A model generated the notes under the pieces. It made no database searches. It saw nothing but the letters and a program-made list of their open reading frames with translations, and was not told where the DNA came from. DNA of 64,000 bases from Paramyrothecium sp. XJ0827 (taxonomy: Eukaryota > Ascomycota > Sordariomycetes > Hypocreales > Stachybotryaceae), in NCBI GenBank assembly GCA_020881915.1, contig JAJFPB010000002.1, positions 2,294,001 to 2,358,000 of the forward strand. The letters run 5' to 3'. The translations under genes were made by a program, and so were the position numbers. Positions 22,601-35,320 of the stretch are shown one piece after another. Each line of letters opens with the position of its first letter. Position 1 is the stretch's first letter.

Positions 22601-23880
22601 TTATTGTCCCTCCTGCGAAGCTTTCTGCGCCTCCAAAAATGCCTTCTTCTTTTCAGCGTAAACTTGCATCAACTTTTTGTTTTGCAGTGCAATACCCGCT
22701 GCCTTGTGGCCCGCTTCAGGCTTACTCAATGCCGTCCCAGTTCCCAACAATCTGTCTCGCTCTCCCCAGCCAGTAAGATATACTCCTATGGTAAAGAGTG
22801 GAAGATTCAAATGGGGGTCCTTCTTGTTGCTTTGAATGTCCTTGTACTGTATTTGGATCCCTTTTGCTCCTAAAGCCTTCGCAAGTTGTTCCTTCGGATG
22901 ATGAATCTTTTCTCCAGCCACAGGTCCCTTCTTGCTGGCCTTTTCAGCAGATACAATCTGATCACGAATGGTCTGTCCCCATAGTGTCTTGACCCAATCC
23001 ATTGTGTTTCGCAGACCATTTTGCGGATCTGAGATGATGGCTGCCGCAACGTAAGCCTCAAACATGTCGCTCTGTGTTTTTAGCAAGTCCTTGTCCTTTG
23101 AGCTTCCACGGCCTGACCCTTTTCCTTGGGAAATGTCGCGGGGTAGCTTCGCTTTCGAGGGCAGATTGTAAGCACGGAAGTAAGCGGCGAGAGTGGTATT
23201 CCGCACTAATTGCTCGCGGAGCTGAGAGCTCCTTCCGGAGCCCAAATGTCCAAATGTCTGGAAGATGAGAGTTGAAGCGAACAATTCGAGATAGGCATCG
23301 CCAAGCCACTCCAGACGTTCATAGCTGTCGTTCTCGGACAGGCCGGGGTGAGTAAACACAGTCGACTCTAGAGTCGCATCCAGAATCTTAGGCAGTGGTG
23401 GTTTTGCCGATTGAATTTCTGATGAGACCCATGGAGCGCTCAATTCGGGTACTGGTAAGCTGGAACCTGACCCTGGTGACGCTGCAGCTCGGGTCGGTTT
23501 CCCGGCTTGATTCGCGAGTTTTTTTTGCTGAACGTAAGTTAGGCATGGCTGGTGAATACGGCATGACTGAAACCGTGCTGGGCTGTGCTAGCTCTTACCA
23601 GATCCTCCGCTTCGGCATCATCATCATCATCATCATCATCGAATGCTAGATCTTGAAATGAGGGTAGTACTTCTTTCCCGAGTCGCCCAAGGCGCTGTCG
23701 GAGCTGAGATACTGTCTCATCCGAATGAGGAGCGTGAAGCTGGTCGTGGTGTTGCTTTAATTGTTGTAAACAGTCGATGAGCTCATCTGCATGATCGACC
23801 AATGACAGCAAGCTGTCTGTGGGCTTGCGTTGCTTCTTGGTGGTTTCCTGCTGAAGCTCATCGGCTGGGCGTTTTGCCAT
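22601..23880 (-). CDS. RNT1: RNase III with dsRNA-binding domain (Rnt1-like)
   Basis: Two exons, 23880-23599 and 23527-22601, with a 71-nt intron (GTAAGA...GTTCAG), give 402 residues. I chose the ATG at 23880 (MAKRPADEL); the frame upstream has no other ATG. The N-terminus is basic and holds a run of nine Asp. The RNase III signature ERLEWLGDAYLE lies at 164-175 and the second catalytic block KTQSDMFEAYVAA at 244-256; Glu164, Asp170, Asp248 and Glu251 are all present, so the enzyme should be active. A double-stranded RNA-binding domain occupies about 340-395 (GIALQNKKLMQ). Rnt1-type enzymes process pre-rRNA, snRNAs and snoRNAs in the nucleus. The gene is divergent from RSM27. Confidence 0.93.
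23616..23640 (+). repeat. (ATC)n microsatellite coding poly-Asp
   Basis: Eight CAT/ATC repeats directly upstream of the intron of the RNase III gene; on the minus strand they encode the Asp run of the protein. Confidence 0.9.
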
Positions 23881-24301
23881 TTTCCAAGCTCGCCAACGCG
23901 ATTCGCCAAATAGGTGCTGAGGCGGAAAACCAATGAAGGAATGCTCCCCCAACCGAGGCGAATCTCAAATTATATCAGGTTATTTGTTAGTCCTTGTACT
24001 TCGTAATGCTGACCGGAATATGAATGAATGATTTGAATAACTTCAAGAGAGACTGTCAAAAGTCAAGCTTGAGTACAACCTGAGAGCTACCTCAGCCGAA
24101 TAGTCTTTAGTGGTGATATTCTTCTACAGGGACAGGGGGACCCACTTGCTCGGCTGACGGAGCTAAGGTAAGGTAGTCGTGCAACTGACTAAGGCAACAA
24201 AAGCTGTCAGCCAATCACGAGTCTCCAGTCTAGATTTGAGGACTTCAATTTGGACGTCGGAAAAAGTTGACTGTCACGATAGCGAAGTCGACCATGCCAA
24301 G
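23881..24301. other. Divergent promoter region RNT1 / RSM27
   Basis: 421 bp between two divergent start codons, so it serves as the promoter of both genes. No other feature is supported. Confidence 0.55.
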
Positions 24302-24789
24302 ATGAGTGTCCCTCGTGCGCGGTTGTTAGATTTGATGAAGGTACGGTCATTTTGGAAAGTATTCAATTGGACGCCATGCTCACAATCTCTTCCAGGCGCA
24401 AAGCCAAATCTTTGCGACCACATTCAACCCCGATGGCGTCCGAATGGGAACGAAAGTCCTGCGACAGCGCCTGAGAGGCCCAGCACTGGCTGCATACTAT
24501 CCTCGAAAGCTTGCCTCGATCAAAGATGTCAAGCAGGAGTTTGGCCCCGTCCTGACGACCTGGGATGACGCAGAGGAGGATCGACTGGAGTACATCGAAG
24601 AGTAGGCATACGCCTCCACCACCCAAATGAGCAGACGACTGATTCACTCCCAACAGATTGAAGGCACGAGGCAAGAACGCGCCAAAGAAGAAGACAGGAC
24701 CACCAGGTTCGTCACCGAGCTTGTCTATAGCTTCGCGCCACGCAAACTGACAATTCTATACAGCTCCCACGCCCGGCAAGAGAAAATAA
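24302..24789 (+). CDS. RSM27: Mitochondrial small-subunit ribosomal protein mS33 (Rsm27)
   Basis: Four short exons: 24302-24340, 24396-24601, 24657-24706 and 24764-24789, with introns of 55, 54 and 57 nt, give 106 residues. The start MSVPRARLLDLMK, then GVRMGTKVLRQRLRGPALAAYYP is the conserved core of the S27/S33 mitoribosomal family; the tail is basic (KKKTGPPAPTPGKRK). Exon 2 is the only exon that shows clearly as an open frame. The third intron has a donor GTTCGT, the only one in the window with a pyrimidine at +3, but phase and the basic C-terminus support it. The protein is part of the head of the mitochondrial 37S subunit. Confidence 0.9.
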
Positions 24790-26271
24790 GCAACCGAACC
24801 ACCACGATTTGACAACGGCAGTTCAGGCGCGAAACGTCACGAGACATGCCACGATTCGCTCCCCACGAAATCAGTGGAATCTTCTGGAATAGGGGAGGAG
24901 TGCCACTGCACAACAACAAACTTGATAAAATGTAACAATGCTGTATATTATTGTTCCTGTCTGCAAGCCAGGCCTGCAATACTATTATCAATAGAAGGAC
25001 GTGTTCTCCAACGGTCGAAGCCACGTCAGCATCAAGTTCTCGCTGAGACGCAAGTGCCGCTTGAACTTTGAATGAACAAAGCCAAACTCGACGTGTTGCA
25101 AACCTCATCTGGGTGGATTCTGCTTGGAAGGTACTGGGCTTCCATGGAGAACTTGTTAGGCAAGTTGCCTTTTTATGCCACTTTTTTCTGCCTCTCTGTA
25201 TCATCCACTGATTGACACCTGCCATCCTTCACAAAGTCTCCCTGCGTTCCTCGGCTAGGCTCGCTTAAACAATTGCCAGGGCGCGTCATTACGTGGACTG
25301 CCCGTAAGTCTCTCTCTTGTTCTTACTAGAGGCCATTGCGAATTGAACTTCTGAGTTTCCATACCTTAGGTACCTTGAGTACGGTACTAGCAGGTATCTA
25401 CCAGACATCCAAGGCATTTCTTTACTCAAGTACTTTAACTATTGGTGAGTCAGGCATCGGATAATGTCGACCTTTCTCTCCCCTAGCTTATGTTCTTGTT
25501 TCTCCATGCGTTATCAAAATGCTGCCTTAGTCGCTCTTCGGTCACAGACCTTCCACTTACAAGCCCTGACTCCAAGTGTATGTTGACACCAGCTGGCAGA
25601 GAACTAACACTGCGTACCTCCAAACTTACGGGCCTTAGCTACCTTAGGTACTGCAGGCAATTCACCCAACTGGCCTACAGGCGCTTGACACCTGCGTGCA
25701 GTTCCGCGTATTGCTTAATAACTTGCAGTTGGTAATGACTCGGCTGCCCTGCATCCTCGGCTCCGTAAAAATTGGTTGCTTCCTTCCTGTCTTTGCAACC
25801 AAAAGGTACCGGAGTACTTTTCTACGCTGCCTTACCTTACATCATCTTCCGCGCCCAATCGTTTCCTCTTGCTCCAACACCTCTCTCCTCCCCTCGCCCA
25901 CCTCCAACCTTCCTCTGGTGGATCAGGTAATCACAGAGCCTCGGCTTACACGAAAACACTTCCGATCACTGGTTCAGTCCTACCTTGGCCATTCTAACTC
26001 ATTGGATTTGACTTGGGCCTCTTGGGTGCTCCAAGAGTGTGCCCTTCCTCTACTCCATTTGGTTCCTTCTTTTCTCGTACTTCAGTGGTGAGCAGTGTCT
26101 ACTGCAGTCATCTAAGCCCCAACTTCTCTCATTCTACACCACCCATTCAAGCCTCACACCTCTGACCTCACATCTTTTGCCCCTGGAAATTCCAAGATTC
26201 CACATCTCCAAGCCATTCCTTTGGGATCAGTCTTTCTGCTCGGCGAATACGGTCGGGCCCATCTGGTCATC
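24790..26271. other. Long upstream region of PUF gene
   Basis: 1482 bp before the PUF start. It contains an AGGTACCT word at 25368-25375 amid related GGTAC repeats and a pyrimidine-rich 3' half (25840-26200) that probably includes the transcription start and a long 5' UTR. No supported gene. Confidence 0.5.
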
Positions 26272-28875
26272 ATGCCCGCTTCAGATCCATCGACTTTGAC
26301 CTCGCAGCCAGCAGTCTCTGTGTCTACTCGCCTGCTGCACCAGCCAGCTGCTCTCCGAGCCGCAGAAGACAAAGCCAACCTCGGTCCTCAGTTTGGAGAC
26401 ATCAGAGCTGATACTTGTAGCCGGTCTCAGGATAATTCAAGCTTTTCGGTCTTCTCCGATTCTTTGACCGATTTTGACAAGCTCTCGCTACTACCACGCA
26501 ACGAAAGTCGAGTGTCTCCCCAGACGCCGCCCGCCATTGACGCTGCTTCTCACACGAACAATATTTCGGCATTGACCACCTCGAAGCTCGCAAACCAAGG
26601 CGGACGAAAGGTATGCTCACTTACCACTTGACCACTGGTTCACTCGCTTACCGTGAGATTTCGTTCCAGCAAGAGAGTATCCCTACGCAAGATTGGCACC
26701 CAATGGACAAGTTATTGGCCAAGCTGTCCGAGCAGCAAGCGATTCTGAATCAACAGAATGCTGCCCTCAAGTCTAGCGATGATGATGGTACACACTCAGC
26801 AGGCATGGAACAAGCGTCTTCGAGCAACTCCATGCCTATCACTCCTGCAACAGATGCGTTTCCTTCGACCACACCGAGTACTCGTCCGGCCAGCGCCGCC
26901 GTTGGTGATTCCAAGTCCGACGAGGATGAAGTTCTTCGCCTGAAGCTCCAACTTGCACAGGCCCAGACTCAAATTTCCAAGTTGGACCAAGAACTAGCAC
27001 AAAGCCGCAGCGGTAAGGGCAACACAGAATCACAAGGAGCTGCAGTTCGGCGAGGCATGAGCGCCACGTCGAGGGAGAACAGTGCTTGGCCCGTCCCTGA
27101 AGATGCTCGCTCCGACATTAGCGATGCCTTGTCAGCAACTGCTTTCAACCATCACCGTGTTTGGGGTAGCTCGAAGACTGCAAACACCAACATCACTCAC
27201 CACCCGCCCCCAGCGGAGCCTTTTGTCCCGGGTTGGGCTGGTAATCGTGCTTTCAGCCAATCTTTCGTCGATCAGAACACTTCTTACTCCATGGTTGACA
27301 GCTATAGAAATGACCAACATTCACCAGACCCCGAACTGGTCATTCGGCCTCCGAGTAATCGCCGGAATCGCTATGATGGTCGAATGAACGGTGCCAGTGC
27401 TTACAATGCTGGATATGGGGCTTTCGGGGGGTTTCCAGTGCCAGCAGCGCAGTATGAGCCGTTGAGCGTCTCAATGCCTAATGGTCCAATTAATGTGCAG
27501 GGGCCAACGCCCGTGGGAATGGGAATGTACTCACCGTATCAACAACAACCCATTGGCACCCCTTTGTCTCCACACGCCTCAGAATTCACCTCCAAGGATA
27601 ACTGGAAGACTGAGGTACGGCTTCCATTCTTCTATATCCCCTGCGCTTTTGCTGATATACCACAGGTCGTCTCACCAGAGGGGACTACCTATCTGCCCCC
27701 TACGGAGCCTCTTAATTACCGTCGCCTTCTAGACCGCAATGTCAACTGCAACTGGAAATACATTGTGGATAAAATTGTTTGCAATAATGATCAGCAAGCT
27801 TCCATATTTCTTCAGCAAAAGCTGAAGGTTGGTACACCAGAGCAGAAGTACGAAATTGTGGAGGGCATTGTGGCCCAGGCATATCCATTGATGGTCAACC
27901 GCTTTGGTAATTTCCTTGTGCAGCGCTGCTTCGAACATGGAACACCTGAGCAAGTCATCAAGATCGCCGAGGCCATCCGTGGCAACACCCTAAACCTTTC
28001 CATGGATCCTTTTGGATGTCATGTTGTTCAGAAGGCCTTCGATTCGGTTCCGGAAGATTACAAAGCCATCATGGTCCATGAGCTTTTGCGTCGCATTCCT
28101 GAGACTGTCATTCACCGCTATGCCTGCCATGTTTGGCAAAAACTATTTGAGCTCCGCTGGACAGAGTCACCTCCTCAGATCATGAAATACGTCAACGAAG
28201 CACTTCGTGGGATGTGGCACGAGGTTGCATTGGGCGAGACGGGCAGCTTGGTTGTGCAGAACATTTTTGAGAACTGCCTTGAGGATGACAAGGTGAGCGT
28301 GAATCAAGACATGCATCGAGAAGGAGCACTAACATGTTATCCAATAGCGTCCGTGTATCGAAGAAGTACTTGCAAACATCGACATTGTGGCACACGGTCA
28401 GTTTGGGAACTGGTGTATTCAGCACATATGCGAGCACGGCGCTCCTCCCGACCGCAGCCGAGCCATCGACCACGTCATCCGATATGCAGCTGAGTACAGC
28501 ACGGATCAGTTTGCCTCGAAGGTGGTTGAAAAGTGTCTCAAGATTGGCGGCGGTGACTTTCTCGGCCGTTATCTCGATCGTGTTTGCGAGGGCCGTCGTG
28601 ATCGTACGCGAATCCCTCTTATTGACATTGCCAGTGACCAGTACGGCAACTATCTGATACAATGGATTTTGAACAATGCTACACCACAGCACCGCGAAAT
28701 TGTGGCAGCCCACATTCGAAAGCACATGGTATCGCTTCGAGGGTCCAAATTTGGATCTCGTGTTGGCATGTTGTGTACCAATCACGCTGTTACAACACGG
28801 CCTGGTCCCGGGGTAGGACCCGGAATGGGCGGTCGCGTCGCGCCTGGTCCACGGTATGGCGGTACCTACCGCTGA
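26272..28875 (+). CDS. PUF (Pumilio) family RNA-binding protein
   Basis: Four exons: 26272-26610, 26670-27614, 27666-28292 and 28348-28875; introns 59, 51 and 55 nt; 812 residues. The N-terminal ~430 residues are disordered with a short coiled coil (MDKLLAKLSEQQAILNQQ, then LRLKLQLAQAQTQISKLDQE). The C-terminal half is a PUF domain of about eight repeats; repeat cores visible include NRFGNFLVQRCFEHG, DPFGCHVVQKAFD, GQFGNWCIQHICEHG and DQYGNYLIQWILNNA. A Gly/Pro/Arg tail follows. Such proteins bind 3' UTR elements and repress or localise mRNAs. The second intron (27615-27665) is stop-free and in frame, so the frame looks open through it. Closest relatives appear to be Mpt5-like, but I do not assign orthology. 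Confidence 0.93.
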
Positions 28876-30783
28876 TCTTCCGACGACCTTTATTCTTTCA
28901 GGATCTGGGAAGCTACCAAGGCACCTGGCTGTGTGCCCAGCATTCCACTTATGTTATAGCTCGCACACTGTCGGCTGCACTTTTTGATTTTCTACCTCGC
29001 TGTTCTCGTTGAAGCAGCGGAACCAAAGAAGAATTTGTCGACCTTTTCTTAGGAACATCTTCCTTGTAATTAAAGTTACAGATCACACGTCATGCTACAC
29101 TTGGCAGGCTACTGCTTGTCCTAGTGCATTGGACACTTTATGGTTACGGATTTTGCAATATCGAGGTGAAGCGGCTGATATTCACCTCAGGCAACTATCG
29201 CCCAAACTCCGTACAGCTACGGTGCGCATAACCAAGTCAAAAAGAGGTATACCATTCCGCACTGATGATACTTCTGAGGGTGGCAGCAGTGAGGCGCTTG
29301 GGGATTGTCCGTTGCCTGATCGAGGTCGATGGACACGGTGCCGGAATCTCGACTAGGATTAGTCCATTAATTAGGGAACTCAATGTCGTGTAGTATCGCT
29401 AAGGAGGTCAGGATGAGGGTTGCATTCCGGTAGCTGATTGAAGTAGATTCCAGTAGTTGTTCTCATCACCGCCAGCCTATTAATGAACAAAGTTTGCTTT
29501 TCAATATGTGTACCCTGTTGTTGCATGCAGGAACCTGCACCTTGATATTGAGAAATGTGTTTGGGTTTGTCGAGGTCGTATTTGGAGGACATCGTTCAGT
29601 TGCTTCCGTATTTCCCTTGTGACTAGAACTGGCTGTTTAATTTGCAGCGACCTGAGGCTGGGTTCGTGGTCTGAAAACAAGAACACATTCAGCACCGAGA
29701 CTCAGTGTTATGCACATTGCCGAAATAATGAAGGTTCTTTTCAAGATCAAGCCCAACCCACCATGAATATTAACTTGAGAAGTTTTTTGCCAGCGAGATG
29801 CTACTCTCTGCTCAAAGAGATTTCTGCACCTTGTAGATGAAGACTACCCCCGAAGCCAACCTGGTGTCGGCCCCACAATCTCGGAGTGGGTCCTGGGCGG
29901 ACGGCCGTTTCCTGCTGTTCCTCGCTCCGATCACGGCTGTCTTTCGGACTTGTCCTTGTTGGCCTCTTCTCTTTGTGAGCTCCTTTTGTTACTCCTCCGC
30001 AGTTTATTTCATTGGCTCGAATAGAACGATGCTCCAACCATCGCATGAGACCCGGTACGTCGACTACACGGCCTTGACAATGCTCTCACGTGTCGAGATC
30101 AGCGGCGGCTTTGCTGCTGCTCGTTGCTTCAGTAAAGCAGGTGGCGGAAGATTTTCTGCTCATTTCAACTGTTGTGTCTGTTTCGAATTGGCCGGTTGAT
30201 ACGCGCCAGAATGGCGCGAAATACAGAGGCTATAGGGACTTTCCATCCTGCTTGAATCCCATTGTGACTGGGCCGGCAAACGCCAGCCCCGACGAAGCAG
30301 ATTGGAATACCAAGCACCATGGCTTCAAATTTATTCTCATTAGGTATTACGGCTATTTCACCGCTAGATGGTGTTTTAATGTACATTGAGTCCGCTTCGC
30401 CTGTGCGCTTGGCATAAGCGTGAGATGTGTAGCCTGCTCAAGGATCCATTCCCGGCTTGGTAACACATACCCTCATTGGATTTTATCAATCCATGTTCTT
30501 AAGCCACTCTCCAGAATCTTCGGTCAAGGATGGCGACTTGGTGTTTTACAACCAGGCCGTTTCCAATCCCGGTGGGATCTTGTGACATCAAGTCCATAAA
30601 TGCCCCAGCGTCCTGAATCAGAGGCTTTAAGACCAACGAGATTCGTTAGTTCGTTTCTTTGGTTGTCTATGCAGTGTCAATCCGCACAAGGATCGGAAAT
30701 ATACCCCAGCAAGGGCGCTCCTACACTCCGTGTCCGGACACGGAAATGAGCCGGCGAGAGCTCAGCTCGGCAGGGTCTGCTGT
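28876..30783. other. Convergent intergenic region PUF / GH47
   Basis: 1908 bp between two facing stop codons. It should contain both 3' UTRs, but it is longer than most gaps here. ORFs of 100-120 codons in it show no domain. I support no gene. Confidence 0.5.
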
Positions 30784-32679
<1,896 letters not shown>

Positions 32680-33790
32680 GTTGACTTGGGGGATGACACG
32701 GTATTGTAGCAGTCGAATGGAGTCTGCCCATCGAGTCGCCTCATCCTACCCCTTGATGAGGAAGGGAAGAAGAAACAGAAACAGAAACAGAAACAGACAT
32801 TTGTGAAGTGGACATGCTGGCTAGAGTGAGACTCTTGAGTCAAACCAACGGCAAGCGCTGTTGATGCAGGGACCTCCGATTTTGAAACTGGATGGATGGA
32901 TCCGTGCCGAATCAGGTACGTGAACAAGGCAAGGTAAGGTACCTAAGGTACTTTCGCCCTGCAACGGCGGGACGGGAGCTAACACGTTTCCTGCAGTGCT
33001 TACCGGGTACCTTTTGCTTACTTCTGGGGTAAGGGGAAGGGGGGCTAGCAGCCTCGGCAAGCCGAGTACCAGCCTGGGCAGGTACCTGATCTTACTCGTA
33101 GCAGGCCTGGGCACAGGGAATGATTGGGTTTCTCAATGGTCCTAGGCGTCCGTAACGTTCAGGTACCTTTACCTTGGGTGGCTTGGCTTGTCTCCGCCCC
33201 TACGTCGAACACAATCCACTTAGACTTCAAAACGGCCATCCACACCTTGTTTCGACTGTGAGGTCTCTCTTCGTTGAGTAAGGTAGGGCATGGTCGCTCC
33301 ATGTATCTCGGGCTCATCTAAAAAGGGCTTCGTCTAAAATGCATGGCGCACTCATTTTCCGGAAAGACCCCTCCGCCGCCAAGTGTACACCCTCGGTACC
33401 TCGATGTGACGGCTCGGTTTTGAGGGCGGATGGTCGCAGTGTAGGCACATTGTGTCTGCATTTTGTAGCCGTGCCTAGACGCATACTAATTGCGCACGGC
33501 AATACGCCATATGGAAGACCTGCCAAGAAAGAAATTCCGTGCATGGTTAAATGAACTGCATGTTGTGTGTCGACGGCAGTTTGGGCCGTCTTGACTTTGT
33601 TTCTTGGTATCAGCCGCTCTTAAACTATCGCTTGTTCGACCACCTCCAACAGCATCGTTGAATCAGTTATGCTAATCAAACACATTCGAGAACGGATCTG
33701 CCCATACTATGCTATTGGCATGGTATGATTCAGTAAAACCCCGGAATTTAACAATGCAATAATGTCGTTCGTCACTCCCCAATCATGAAT
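32680..33790. other. Intergenic region with GGTACC-rich segment
   Basis: 1111 bp upstream of the GH47 gene. It includes a (GAAACA)n microsatellite and three exact AGGTACCT words (32937-32944, 33080-33087, 33161-33168) with several partial copies. No gene is supported. Confidence 0.55.
32771..32797 (+). repeat. (GAAACA)n microsatellite
   Basis: Four copies of a six-base GAAACA unit, about 70-100 bp upstream of the GH47 start codon, possibly in its 5' UTR or core promoter. Confidence 0.85.
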
Positions 33791-34583
33791 CTACAGCGTC
33801 TCTGCCGTCTCAAGAGGAGGAAAATCGGGATCCAACGCCTGGCCATGCTGCCCCTCCGGTACCGAAGCAGCTTCTACAATAGCCGCATTCTTCTCCCATG
33901 GCTTCCTCGGGGCGGTTCTCGTCCCGACAGGTTTTACCGACTATACACGGGAGATTAGACACCCTGGTTGATTGTAATACAAACGCAAGTTGAAGGCTTA
34001 CAGGATTCCTGATAACAGTATTTGGTATCTGCTTGATTCCTGGAATCGGCTTGCCTGCCTGGAGCAGCTGCAGCATCTCCGCAAACGCCATGGGGTAATT
34101 GGGTTTGTCATCCGGTCCAGCCTGAGCTTGTGCCTTCTTGTCGACGAAAAGCTCAGCCTTTGGCGCCGCCTGCTGCCAGGGGAGAGCGGTCGTCATAGCA
34201 TCCGCCTCGGACTGTGCGGCTGCTCGGTATTCTTCAGGTAGCACATCTGGTGCTTGGTGGTCGGGTTGCTTTGAAACCCAAGCCTGGTATATGGAGAAAT
34301 CGACGGTAGTGCCGATACGTTGAGAGTAATAGAAGATGCGCGCATGCGTCGCCATATCCCTCAGTGACTCCAGTGAAGTGCCTGTGCCTGGGTCGCCAAG
34401 AATGGCGTACAAGCCAGACTAGAGGGGTAGTGAGCATATGATCAGTAGCGAAGTTGGTCGCCTTACCATAAATGCCGGGTCCTTTTTCCAGGGGTAGGCA
34501 TCAAAGGCTTTGAAAATGGAGTCATCATCTTTGAGAGAGCGTATGTGGTCTGCTCCCCGCGACCCCTGCGGCGGTTGTTCCAT
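33791..34583 (-). CDS. KPWE-motif peroxin, Pex39/C6orf226-like
   Basis: Three exons: 34583-34467, 34418-34002 and 33940-33791; introns 48 and 61 nt; 227 residues. The middle carries FAEMLQLLQAGKPIPGIKQI (151-170) followed by NTVIRNP, and exon 3 gives TAPRKPWEKNA with KPWE at 191-194. This LLQxGxxxPGI plus (R/K)PWE arrangement is that of the KPWE-domain family (PEX14-like KPWE; Pex39 in yeast, C6orf226 in human), which assists Pex7-dependent import of PTS2 proteins into peroxisomes. Ahead of it is an N-terminal ~130-residue region (FKAFDAYPWKKDPAFMSGLY) absent from the short yeast and human proteins as I know them. Function is inferred from the motif. It is divergent from the PP2C gene. Confidence 0.82.
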
Positions 34584-35320
34584 GGCTAGGTGTGTTAGGG
34601 GTCGAGGAGCTTATATTGAGGTAGACGGGGTCTGGGGGACTTGAAGACGTCCAGCAGTCACAAAAAGCACAAGTCAATGGCGCATCGTCTACTTGTGGGT
34701 TCTCGGTAGGATATTAACAATCGTGGCGCATAATGAAGACGAACTTCACACGATGCACTTTCCTCGTCCATACTAACTGCGAACATGTGAAGCCCGCGGA
34801 TTGGTGGGGTTCGGTGGATTCGTCTTGTATTTGGGAAAACCTCGGCCCTTTGACTTCAATCACCATGTACCTTAGCCGTGGCTCACGTGCACCCCAAGAT
34901 GAGGCTTAGCTGGCACATCCTCACTTTCGTTTTGGACGAGAAGGTGTACCCTTGGGGTATTGCAAAAGGATCACATGTAGCGTCTGTAAAGCCGGACCTC
35001 GATCACATTTTCGTCAAACGAACCCGGGAATCTGGGCTGGGAAAGGACTGCTTTGAGACAACTACTGTGAATGACTTCGTCCCTCATCAAGCCCCTGCAG
35101 CGCCCCGTGCCTTTACAGCACTGCGGAGGCCCCCTGCACCGGTCACTGGCTGGCTCTTGGATGCATCCACAGCTTAGCGACTCTCCACCCGCTAAGTCCA
35201 CCATCCAACTCCCATTCTAGCGAATCCGCCCATCTGCATCATCATACAAGAGCGCTCGCCCTCGACGCTCTCTCCCTCTGCTCTCAGGCGCGCCAGATCA
35301 TCGAGACATCAATAGCTCCG
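34584..35320. other. Divergent promoter region Pex39-like / PP2C
   Basis: 737 bp between two divergent start codons. A 99-codon ORF at 34878-35177 has no domain character and is not called. Confidence 0.5.
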
